From: Candidatus Zixiibacteriota bacterium
GTDB lineage: Bacteria > Zixibacteria > MSB-5A5 > GN15 > FEB-12
Assembly: GCA_030591625.1 (NCBI GenBank)
Contig: JAUVAR010000075.1
Coordinates: 1-10,027 of the forward strand
Direction: 5' to 3'
Length of the DNA: 10,027 nt
This document shows, piece after piece, positions 1-6,854 of the stretch. Position numbers and translations under genes: made by a program. The stretch's first letter is position 1; every line of letters begins with the position of its first letter. The notes below the pieces were generated by a model. That model did not search any database. It was given only the letters and a program-made list of their open reading frames with translations, and was not told where the DNA came from.

Positions 1-474
1 CGACACGCCAGTCTCTTTCAAATGCAAACTGTCATCAATCAACTTAAGATCATAAAGAAACAGATCGGTGAAGCCGACAATCTGCTCAATATCAACTTTC
101 AATGAGTATCCAGTAGTGTCAACTGCGGTATGAAGTTTCTCTATTCGACATAGTTTAAGTAATGCCAACAAGAATTCAGGTTGCATTAGTGGTTCTCCGC
201 CAGAAAAAGTAACACCGCCATCAGATTCTTCGTAAAAGGGACGATCTTTTAACAGTTCAAACAAAGCCTCTTCTACATTTATGCTTCGGCCAATAATCCT
301 GCTTGATTTGCCCCTACTCATTTCTTCCGGTTCACAAGCTCTGCTCTCGGGGTTGTGGCACCAGGAACAGGACAAAGGACAACCTTTGAAAAACATTGTA
401 GTTCTTATACCGGGGCCATCATGAATGGCAAATTTCTTGATGTCGAAAATTAGGCCTGTCAAATTACTTTTCAT
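1..474 (-). CDS. Glycyl-radical-enzyme activating protein (radical SAM), N-terminal 158 residues, partial
   Basis: This gene starts at the ATG at 474-472 and stays open to the window edge, so only the first 158 residues are visible. The N-terminus carries the family signature FAIHDGPGIRTT (residues 15-26). It is followed by the radical-SAM cluster motif CX3CX2C (C32, C36, C39) with the typical WCHNPE continuation, then SGGEP (91-95, SAM-binding), DTTGY (119-123) and YDLKLID (141-147). Family members use a [4Fe-4S] cluster and S-adenosylmethionine to abstract a hydrogen from a glycine of a partner glycyl radical enzyme, in the anaerobic cytoplasm. Many activases carry an extra ferredoxin-like insert with eight cysteines between the CX3CX2C motif and GGEP. 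Here that stretch is only about 50 residues with a single cysteine, so the insert is absent, as in pyruvate formate-lyase activase. An in-frame TGA lies upstream of the ATG, and no clear ribosome-binding site is visible. The partner enzyme is not in the window, so the substrate cannot be named. Confidence 0.93.
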   Translation of the reverse strand, partial: MKSNLTGLIFDIKKFAIHDGPGIRTTMFFKGCPLSCSWCHNPESRACEPEEMSRGKSSRIIGRSINVEEALFELLKDRPFYEESDGGVTFSGGEPLMQPEFLLALLKLCRIEKLHTAVDTTGYSLKVDIEQIVGFTDLFLYDLKLIDDSLHLKETGVS

Positions 475-744
475 ACTTATTATTAATATAATTACTCAGA
501 CAACATCTCACCAGATAAATCTACTATCTCGCTCCATCATTGATCATCTGATTACACTGATAACACGAAGTTGCCTGTAATGTGATAGGGGTAATCACTG
601 ACAAAAGCTGTCATAGTAATACTTACCATACAGTTGATACTAAAATGTATGAGATTGAACCTCATCTACTAATACTTAAGTTATTCAGGATGTTTTCCGA
701 TAACATTTAATGTATAGATATATGAATATTAAGGGGATATTTTT
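475..744. other. Divergent intergenic region with adjoining dyads
   Basis: This 270-base AT-rich gap separates the minus-strand activase from the plus-strand histidine kinase and must hold the promoters of both. No consensus -35/-10 pair stands out. I see three short perfect inverted repeats placed end to end: ATTACA 551-556 with TGTAAT 576-581, GTGAT 582-586 with ATCAC 594-598, and TGACA 599-603 with TGTCA 609-613. They could be regulator binding sites or a folded transcript. No open reading frame of useful length or RNA gene was recognised here. A purine-rich AAGGGG at 731-736 is the probable ribosome-binding site of the kinase. Confidence 0.5.
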
Positions 745-2985
745 CTGGATCATATAAGAGCTAAAATACTAATACCAGTTGCTGCAGCCTTACTGCTTTT
801 GGCTTTGGTTTCCATATTCAGCTTACGCTGGTTGCTAAAGAGCAATCAGGATATGAATGCAACCACAACTTTGACTTCTGTCCAACAGATGTTTGACTAT
901 CGAATAGATGAAGAACAAAAAGTTCTCACAACCCTTAATCTTCGTATTCAGAATGATAAAGTAATTGAAAGAGCCTTCCTTGATATGAACAGAGGTAGTC
1001 TTCTTGATCTTGCTGAACCATATTTGAATGAATTTAAGCAGGAACATCGGATGACTCATCTTTATTTCATGTCTGAAGATGAAACTTGTTTCCTGAGAGT
1101 TCACAAACCGAGCAAGTTCGGTGATATTATTATACACAAAACTGCAGTTGACGCATTTAGAACTGACATTCCAACTGGCGGATTAGAGCTCGGCAAGTAT
1201 GGCATGTTCACATTAAGGGTTGTTCATCCCTGGATGCGCGATGGCCATATCATTGGCTATATTGAAACCGGAATGGAAATTGAGCATATTACTGAAGGAA
1301 TTGCAGCGATGCTCAACATCAATCTGGCCGTTGCTATAAATAAATCATTCCTTAATCAACCATTGTGGGAAACAGGTCAGCAGATATTGGGACATACTTA
1401 CGAATGGAATTCTCTTAAATCCTATGCTGTTGTTGATAGAACAACAAATGAAATTCCGGAACAATTGGATTATTACCTCAATATCTCTTCAAATCATGAT
1501 TCACCTAAAACATTTATGATTGATACAAAAGAACACAAGTTTATAGCGGGGTTACTTCCTTTAATTGATTTTTCAAAGCAAAAAGTCGGCAGCATAATCG
1601 TTATGGATGATTCTACTGTTGAAGCATCTCACCTCTGGACATTAACAATTTCTCTTATTGCATTTTGTCTCTTTATTTGTGCGATTATATTTACACTTTT
1701 TTACATATATCTTGGGAAAATCGAAAAAAAAATATCACAGTTCTATAACGACCTCAGAAATGAAGTAAACTTTCGTATTAGCACAGAGGATGAACTAAGA
1801 CATACGCTTTTGTCTTCTGCCGATATTGTTCGAGAGATACCATCCGGACTTTTTATTTACAAGTACCAATCACCAGATAGTTTAATCCTTATTGATGGGA
1901 ACCCGGAAGCTGAAAAGCTAACCGGCAAGGTTATCTCAGAAATCAAAGGTATGCATTTTGATGAAATCTGGCCTTCTGCCAAGGTTGCGGGAATTACTGA
2001 TATTTATATAAAAGTGGCAGAGACAGGCGAACATTACGATTCAGAAGATACCCAGTATGCTGACGATGTTCTTCAGGGTGCATTTAGGACTCGAGTTTTC
2101 AAATTACCTGGTAGCCGACTGGCCGTTGCTTTTGAAAATATTACTGCCAGAATGAAAGCAGAACTTGAAAGTGAACATCTTAGGTTAAGCCTCGCCAAAG
2201 CTGAGAAGATGAAAACCTTCGGGATTATGGCAGGAGGAGTAGCACATGATCTCAATAATACACTTGGGCCTCTCATTGGCTATCCAGAACTTATTATGTC
2301 AAAGCTTCCCAAAGACTCAGACGCTCATAACCAACTACAGCACCTAAGGGATTCTGCTCTGGATGTAGCAAGCGTAATGCAGGATCTGCTGATCATGTCT
2401 CATCGAGATAAACAACAGAAATTGCCGTTAGATATGAATCAGATCATATCTGAGTCTATTGCTTCTGAATGGTTTACAAGTTTGAACAAGAAAAACGAGC
2501 ATGTCTCTCTTGAAATTAATCTCGCAGCATCACCGATCATAATAGATGGCGCAGATACACATCTTAACAGATTTGTTGAAAATATCATAGCTCATGCCTT
2601 TGATGTTCCATCTGATAGTACCGAAATTACAATTTCAACAGAGGAGCTAAAAGTAAATAGCATTCCAAGTGGATATGATGGATTCATTCCAGGTGATTAT
2701 TTACTGTTTAAAGTTTCAAGAACGGGAGACTATATCGATAGCGAAGATTTCCCTCGCATTTTTGAACCGTACTTCTGTAAATACAAACTACAGGGAAAAT
2801 CAAGCGGACTTGGTCTTCCGGTTGTATATACGGTTATAAAAGAACATAACGCTTTCTATGATATCGTTCCAATTCCACCTCGTGGAGCAATATTCCAGTT
2901 TTACTTCCCCCTAAGTTCTGCCAATATATCAAGGATTAATTCTGAGCAAACAGAAGTTACGGCGATTAACGAACCGAGCAACTAA
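745..2985 (+). CDS. Membrane sensor histidine kinase: Cache-like sensor, PAS-like domain, degenerate ATPase domain
   Basis: The proposed start is CTG at 745, giving 746 residues. AAGGGG (731-736) lies 8 bases upstream, and this start supplies a basic HIRAK stretch plus a full first membrane helix (about 8-27). The TTG at 799 would cut that helix in half. No ATG in this frame precedes the helix. A periplasmic region (about 30-296) with HLYFMSEDETCFLRVHKPS resembles double-Cache sensor domains. A second helix follows (about 298-325), then a PAS-like domain (about 355-465). The dimerisation/phosphoacceptor segment has GGVAHDLNN with the acceptor histidine at 501 (codon 2245-2247). The ATPase domain keeps FEPYF and the GLGLP glycine loop (2806-2820). 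However, the N-box reads NIIAHA, with His617 replacing the Mg-binding Asn. The G1 box reads RTGDYI, with Arg659 replacing the adenine-binding Asp of DTGxGI. Autophosphorylation may therefore be weak or lost. No response regulator lies in the window. The next gene is 108 bases downstream on the same strand. Confidence 0.88.
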   Translation: MDHIRAKILIPVAAALLLLALVSIFSLRWLLKSNQDMNATTTLTSVQQMFDYRIDEEQKVLTTLNLRIQNDKVIERAFLDMNRGSLLDLAEPYLNEFKQEHRMTHLYFMSEDETCFLRVHKPSKFGDIIIHKTAVDAFRTDIPTGGLELGKYGMFTLRVVHPWMRDGHIIGYIETGMEIEHITEGIAAMLNINLAVAINKSFLNQPLWETGQQILGHTYEWNSLKSYAVVDRTTNEIPEQLDYYLNISSNHDSPKTFMIDTKEHKFIAGLLPLIDFSKQKVGSIIVMDDSTVEASHLWTLTISLIAFCLFICAIIFTLFYIYLGKIEKKISQFYNDLRNEVNFRISTEDELRHTLLSSADIVREIPSGLFIYKYQSPDSLILIDGNPEAEKLTGKVISEIKGMHFDEIWPSAKVAGITDIYIKVAETGEHYDSEDTQYADDVLQGAFRTRVFKLPGSRLAVAFENITARMKAELESEHLRLSLAKAEKMKTFGIMAGGVAHDLNNTLGPLIGYPELIMSKLPKDSDAHNQLQHLRDSALDVASVMQDLLIMSHRDKQQKLPLDMNQIISESIASEWFTSLNKKNEHVSLEINLAASPIIIDGADTHLNRFVENIIAHAFDVPSDSTEITISTEELKVNSIPSGYDGFIPGDYLLFKVSRTGDYIDSEDFPRIFEPYFCKYKLQGKSSGLGLPVVYTVIKEHNAFYDIVPIPPRGAIFQFYFPLSSANISRINSEQTEVTAINEPSN

Positions 2986-3055
2986 TTCCCTCTCCCCTGT
3001 TTTCTGAATAGATTAAGTTTAAATCTTTACATCTATACATTTGATCCAATTATTG

Positions 3056-3078
3056 CGGAAAATCCAAGAGTATTTCCG
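3056..3078 (+). promoter_or_regulatory. Small hairpin in the leader of the metallophosphoesterase gene
   Basis: CGGAAA at 3056-3061 and TTTCCG at 3073-3078 form a perfect 6-bp inverted repeat with an 11-base loop. It ends 15 bases before the ATG at 3094. It is not followed by a T-run, so it is not an intrinsic terminator. It could be an operator or a leader structure, or it could be chance. The gene has only a weak ribosome-binding site (TTGGA, 3083-3087). Confidence 0.25.
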
Positions 3079-3093
3079 AAAGTTGGAATCGTT

Positions 3094-4983
3094 ATGAAAA
3101 AACTATCACATTTTAGTTTCATGTTTATTGTCTGCCTGCTTTTGTCTGTATCTATTGCAAAACCAGAAGATAAAGTTCCAGAAATCTATCAACGAATTAA
3201 GATTGATTCTGCAGGTCAATTGTATGCTCAGGACAGCCTCGGAACAATTGTGCCGTTGCAGATTCCATCACCAAAATATACTCTAAAAAAAATCAGAACA
3301 GAGCCGGTTGGAACAGATTCAGGTTTGATTTTTAATTTTGACGATACTTTGATGACAGGTAACATCTATTTTGGTTTGATGCCTGATCCGGCCGATGTAA
3401 ACCATGACTATACGATCTTTCGATCTGCTGCTAAAATAAAGGCTGGCATTGCCAAAGTCGAACTCTTGAGAAGACTGAAAGGGTTATACGATTGGTCCGA
3501 TTGGGGAGATGCTGGCTATATGCGTCTGGGCTACAGAATAATTGACAGCGATGGAATGATAGTATACGACGGCAAGCTTATCGTTACTTCAGACAAATCT
3601 TTCGCGGTTGACACGTCTATCATCGAAGGGCCATTTGTAAATATTATCACAGAAAATTCTGCAGTCATATCGTTTCAAACTAATCGGGCTGCAATCTGCT
3701 CTGTAACGGTTGGTGACAAGACGTTTAAGGATAGCACCCCTTTAACACAACATGAAATTCAACTGGATGGATTAGCGTCTGACTCCAGACATGATTACAA
3801 AGTTCATTACGGTAAACACACCGATCAGCATTATTTGAGAACTGCTCCCCGGCCTGGATCGCGAACTGCTTTCACTTTTGCATATACCTCTGATGGTCGT
3901 TCAAATTATGGTGGAGGTGAACGGGACATCTTCGGCACGAACGCCTACATAATGAAACGTAACGTTGCTCTTTGTAAAATCAAAGATGCCAGATTTCTTC
4001 AATATACTGGTGACCTTATTGACGGATACACGGCAAGTGTTGGTGAGCTACAACTGCAGTATGCAAATTGGAAAAGATCGGCCGAAGCCTATACTCACTA
4101 CATGCCAGTTGTTGCCGGGTTCGGGAATCATGAAGGGTTGTATCATATATTTAAGAATGAATCTACAAGTATCTGGATTGACCGCTTTCCATTTGCTCAA
4201 GAGTCAGCCGAAGTTATTTTTGCGTCGAATGTTGTTAATCCTCTGAATTCGTTAATTTCTGAAGATGGTTCATCATCTGATCCAAATCCAAACTCTACCG
4301 ACTTCCCCCCTTATGCCGAGACAGTTTTTCATTATGTTTATGACAATGTTGCAATGGTCAATCTAAATAGTGTTTACCTTTTTAGTCCAACCATTACTCG
4401 TGCAAATCAGGCTGGAGGTAATCTAAAGGGTTACATAATGGAAAATCAGATGAAATGGCTTGAAGCTACACTTAAAATGCTGGAAGCTGACGAGAACATT
4501 GATCATATTTTCATTACGAGCCACTGCCCAATTTTCCCAAATGGCGGTCACCTCAGAGACGACATGTGGTACAACGGCAACAACGCACCACGTCCAATTA
4601 TCGCAGGACAAAGAGCTGACAAGGGTATTATAGAATGTCGCGATGAACTGCTCGACATAATAATCAATGGTACCAAGAAAGTTAAAGCTGTATTAACCGG
4701 CGATGAGCATAATTTTTGCCTGATGCAGGTTACAGGTGAAACTCCGATTTATCCAGAAGATTGGAATGGACCACGCCTGAAATTGAATCGACCATTCTGG
4801 CATATCAACAATGGTACTGCGGGAGCTCCGTATTACGGTCAGGAGAGTGCAATTTGGAGCGAAAGTATAATGAAATTTTCAACCCAGCACGTTCTCGTTC
4901 TTATGAATGTTGATGGTCTTAATATTTCAGTTGAGGTGATAAATCCTGACACTATGGAACCTGTGTATAAATTCGAGCTATAA
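3094..4983 (+). CDS. Exported calcineurin-like metallophosphoesterase
   Basis: This is a 629-residue protein with a clear signal peptide: a basic MKK start, a hydrophobic core to about residue 20, and likely cleavage after ...SVSIA near 22. It therefore probably acts in the periplasm or outside the cell. Residues about 25-175 form a beta-rich region I do not recognise. Residues about 180-250 look like the Ig/fibronectin-like module that precedes many purple-acid-phosphatase-type catalytic domains. The catalytic domain (about 258-600) shows the metallophosphoesterase motif series: SDG with Asp267, GD at 306-307, GNHE at 344-347, SHCP with His477, and GDEH at 536-539. The last motif is normally GHxH, so the first His is replaced by Asp537. 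The tyrosine of the purple-acid GDxxY motif is also not in place (Asp310). These are dinuclear-metal hydrolases of phosphomonoesters or diesters; the substrate cannot be read from sequence. It lies downstream of the kinase on the same strand with no convincing terminator between them, so co-transcription is possible. Confidence 0.85.
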   Translation: MKKLSHFSFMFIVCLLLSVSIAKPEDKVPEIYQRIKIDSAGQLYAQDSLGTIVPLQIPSPKYTLKKIRTEPVGTDSGLIFNFDDTLMTGNIYFGLMPDPADVNHDYTIFRSAAKIKAGIAKVELLRRLKGLYDWSDWGDAGYMRLGYRIIDSDGMIVYDGKLIVTSDKSFAVDTSIIEGPFVNIITENSAVISFQTNRAAICSVTVGDKTFKDSTPLTQHEIQLDGLASDSRHDYKVHYGKHTDQHYLRTAPRPGSRTAFTFAYTSDGRSNYGGGERDIFGTNAYIMKRNVALCKIKDARFLQYTGDLIDGYTASVGELQLQYANWKRSAEAYTHYMPVVAGFGNHEGLYHIFKNESTSIWIDRFPFAQESAEVIFASNVVNPLNSLISEDGSSSDPNPNSTDFPPYAETVFHYVYDNVAMVNLNSVYLFSPTITRANQAGGNLKGYIMENQMKWLEATLKMLEADENIDHIFITSHCPIFPNGGHLRDDMWYNGNNAPRPIIAGQRADKGIIECRDELLDIIINGTKKVKAVLTGDEHNFCLMQVTGETPIYPEDWNGPRLKLNRPFWHINNGTAGAPYYGQESAIWSESIMKFSTQHVLVLMNVDGLNISVEVINPDTMEPVYKFEL

Positions 4984-5005
4984 AATAGTCCCAATTCGAC
5001 TCAAA

Positions 5006-5081
5006 ATGTCCTGCTAATCAAATTCTGATTTAGTCCGATAATAGGACATAACGCTAAACCCTGCTTAGGCAGGAGATTTTT
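5006..5081 (+). promoter_or_regulatory. Structured leader covering the ribosome-binding site of the 5082 gene
   Basis: The 98-base gap before the ATG at 5082 is dense in complementary segments. ATGTCCT (5006-5012) pairs perfectly with AGGACAT (5043-5049), enclosing CTAATCA (5014-5020), which pairs with TGATTTAG (5026-5033) with one bulged base. CCTGC (5060-5064) pairs with GCAGG (5069-5073) around a TTAG loop and masks part of the AGGAG ribosome-binding site (5071-5075). A second partner for that site is TCCTGC (5009-5014), which can pair with GCAGGA (5069-5074) only if the outer 7-bp helix opens. Five Ts (5077-5081) follow the last hairpin. The layout would suit translational control or attenuation. 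No known riboswitch class was recognised. Confidence 0.45.
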
Positions 5082-5660
5082 ATGGCAGTATCGAACAAAT
5101 TAAAAGAAGCTGTAAAGCATGAACTACTAAAAGGACAGCCCCTTCTTGATATCAAGTTGATCTGTTCTAAACTTGCGGAATGGCTTACAAATGCAGACTT
5201 CCCCTGTGAAGCTGCGGCCTCCTCGTGGTCTGAGTGTCTCCGTACCTTTCCGGCTACAGAACAAGATAAGAAGCTTGAAGAGGGGCGTCGAATTAGAATC
5301 GTCTTCTGTCTGCATACCAAGGAAAGTCGATACCTTATTACAATTATGGAAAGTCTTGCGCTTAACAATCGAGGGGTATATTCGATAATTGCCTATGTTG
5401 ATTGGAAAAACAAAGAATGGGAACATCAGCGAGTACTTGAACAGGCTTATGAAGGAAAATTCGATGATGCTCTCAGAGCAAGTCAAACTGTTTGGGCACA
5501 ACATTTCACAGAAAACGACTTCACGATAGCGCTCGACAATGTCGCCAGAGCTATACTAGCCAATGAACTTGAACCAGAATGCACCCCTGACAGCATTGGC
5601 CAACCGATACGTCTTCCCAACCAATCGATGATCGCCTTCCCCGACGAGAGTGAAGACTAA
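5082..5660 (+). CDS. Conserved-looking protein of unknown function, 192 residues
   Basis: I do not recognise this protein family. The coding call rests on an ATG 6 bases after a good AGGAG site (5071-5075), an uninterrupted frame, and an intrinsic terminator soon after the stop. The product appears cytoplasmic, with no signal peptide or membrane helix. The N-terminal 40 residues are predicted helical, starting with a basic KLKEAVKHELLKG segment. A probable beta-strand/helix core follows at about 70-110 (RRIRIVFCLHTKESRY). A second helical part at about 115-160 (EWEHQRVLEQAYEGKFDDALRA) has some of the feel of a helical repeat, but I would not assign it. The C-terminus is acidic and proline-containing, ending in DESED. 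There are four scattered cysteines (28, 42, 52, 75) with no metal-binding spacing and a fifth near the C-terminus. It appears to form its own short transcription unit between the phosphoesterase and the glycosyltransferase. Confidence 0.8.
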   Translation: MAVSNKLKEAVKHELLKGQPLLDIKLICSKLAEWLTNADFPCEAAASSWSECLRTFPATEQDKKLEEGRRIRIVFCLHTKESRYLITIMESLALNNRGVYSIIAYVDWKNKEWEHQRVLEQAYEGKFDDALRASQTVWAQHFTENDFTIALDNVARAILANELEPECTPDSIGQPIRLPNQSMIAFPDESED

Positions 5661-5685
5661 AACCAAAACAAATTTGAAGCTCTAA

Positions 5686-5716
5686 TTGACAAGCGGCTAT
5701 CGGCCGCCTTTTTTAT
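5686..5716 (+). promoter_or_regulatory. Putative leaderless promoter of the glycosyltransferase gene
   Basis: TTGACA at 5686-5691 is a perfect -35 consensus. A -10-like TTTTAT (4 of 6) follows at 5711-5716 after a 19-base spacer. Six bases later comes the ATG at 5723, so transcription would begin at or next to the start codon. This fits the lack of any ribosome-binding site in front of that gene. The weak points are the poor -10 and the long spacer, which contains the upstream terminator hairpin. Confidence 0.4.
5693..5714 (+). terminator. Intrinsic terminator of the 192-residue gene
   Basis: A GC-rich perfect 5-bp stem, GCGGC (5693-5697) with GCCGC (5703-5707) around the loop TATCG, is followed by C and a run of six Ts (5709-5714). 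It lies 33 bases after the stop at 5660. It is the clearest terminator in the window and would separate this gene from the glycosyltransferase starting at 5723. Confidence 0.75.
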
Positions 5717-5722
5717 ACCTAA

Positions 5723-6847
5723 ATGAGAATACTTGCTCTTGAACCATACTATGGCGGAAGCCATGCCGCATTTCTGAATGGATGGATCAGTCAGAGTTGC
5801 CACGATTGGACAGTTATCGATCTGCCTCCCAGTAAATGGAAATGGCGGATGCGCCACAGTGCTGTCTCAATGAACGAACTTATTAATCAACGATCTGATC
5901 CTTGCGCTTCGTTTGATCTTATCTTTTGTTCGGATATGCTCAATCTGGCCGAATTCAAAGGACTGGCCAAGCCTAAGATAGCATCACTTCCCACCGTTAT
6001 CTATTTTCATGAAAACCAGTTTACTTATCCTGTACAAGTGGTTGCCGAACGTGACCTGCACTTTGGATTCACTAACGTGATAGCTGCTTTGGCGGCCGAT
6101 CAAGTATGGTTCAACTCAGATTTTCATCGTAATGAGTTTTTATCAGGTGCCGAAAAAGCTCTCAAGAAAATGCCTGATTACCAACTACTCGGTTCATTGA
6201 AAACAATCAACGACAAATCTATTATCGCCTACCCCGGTATCAGTCAAATGCCATCAACTAACGTTAAGAAAACTAATACTCCAGTATCTATACTATGGGT
6301 CGCACGGTGGGAGCATGATAAAAACCCTGAGGATTTCTTTGAGGCGATCAAGTCGCTCGACGAAGCTGGACATGATTTTAGATTAACGATTCTGGGTGAA
6401 GAGTTCCGCAACTCGCCAGATATTTTCAGGAAAGCAAAAGATCAATTTGGTGATCGCATCAAACATTATGGATTTATGCCTGACCGTAAAGATTATCTAA
6501 ATGCGGTCGCATCATCCGATATTGTTATTTCGACTGCCAACCATGAATTCTTTGGGATTGCAATTGTTGAAGCAATAGCGTGTGGCGTTTTCCCACTTTT
6601 ACCAAAACGACTCGCCTATCCAGAGTTACTACCTTCAGAATTTGACGCAAATCATGATGACTTCTTCTATACCGGAACATTAACATCTCTAAAAAAACGA
6701 CTTATCACGCTCGTAGAAAGATTTGATCGAGGGGAACTTTGGCTCGGGAATCGAAACCGTGCTTCCCTGGCAATGAATAGATTTAGCTGGACTGAACTTG
6801 TTCCAAAATATGATAGTGCTCTTGAAAGACTTATTAAAAAAGACTGA
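5723..6847 (+). CDS. GTDC1-like glycosyltransferase, probable tRNA-queuosine alpha-mannosyltransferase
   Basis: This 374-residue protein has two linked parts. Residues about 1-165 match the DUF3524 N-terminal domain of animal GTDC1: EPYYGGSH (7-14), LPPSKWKWRMRH (34-45), YFHENQFTYP (94-103) and ALAADQVWFNSDFH (122-135). Residues about 185-340 are a GT-B type glycosyltransferase family 4 domain. It contains ILWVARWEHDKNP (190-202), a LTILGEE strand, and the EX7E donor-site motif at E275-E283 followed by ACGVFPLLPKR. The animal enzyme transfers mannose from GDP-mannose to queuosine at the wobble position of tRNA-Asp. That reaction is inferred here from family membership, and a different sugar or substrate is possible. 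The start is fixed at the ATG at 5723, because the preceding codon is an in-frame TAA. No ribosome-binding site precedes it. The gene converges on hldD with only 7 bases between the stop codons. Confidence 0.87.
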   Translation: MRILALEPYYGGSHAAFLNGWISQSCHDWTVIDLPPSKWKWRMRHSAVSMNELINQRSDPCASFDLIFCSDMLNLAEFKGLAKPKIASLPTVIYFHENQFTYPVQVVAERDLHFGFTNVIAALAADQVWFNSDFHRNEFLSGAEKALKKMPDYQLLGSLKTINDKSIIAYPGISQMPSTNVKKTNTPVSILWVARWEHDKNPEDFFEAIKSLDEAGHDFRLTILGEEFRNSPDIFRKAKDQFGDRIKHYGFMPDRKDYLNAVASSDIVISTANHEFFGIAIVEAIACGVFPLLPKRLAYPELLPSEFDANHDDFFYTGTLTSLKKRLITLVERFDRGELWLGNRNRASLAMNRFSWTELVPKYDSALERLIKKD

Positions 6848-6854
6848 GACTAAT

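Noticed and set aside
722..757. An 11-codon frame (ATG at 722 to TAA at 755-757) overlapping the kinase start
   Set aside because: It is too short to call as a leader peptide without comparative data. It is kept only as part of the frameshift alternative for the kinase start.
3010..3026. Weak hairpin AGATT/AATCT after the kinase gene as a terminator
   Set aside because: The stem is five AT-rich pairs with only a short T stretch, so it is too weak to call an intrinsic terminator.
3965..4246. A 93-codon frame on the plus strand inside the phosphoesterase gene
   Set aside because: It lies wholly within a gene with clear catalytic motifs in another frame and has no start signal or recognisable protein features.
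3094..4983. Calling the phosphoesterase a true purple acid phosphatase
   Set aside because: The GDxxY tyrosine and the GHxH first histidine are both missing, so the specific iron-tyrosinate centre is not supported.
5127..5504. A 125-codon minus-strand frame opposite the 192-residue gene
   Set aside because: The plus-strand gene has the ribosome-binding site and terminator. The antisense frame has a poor start context and ends inside the gene.
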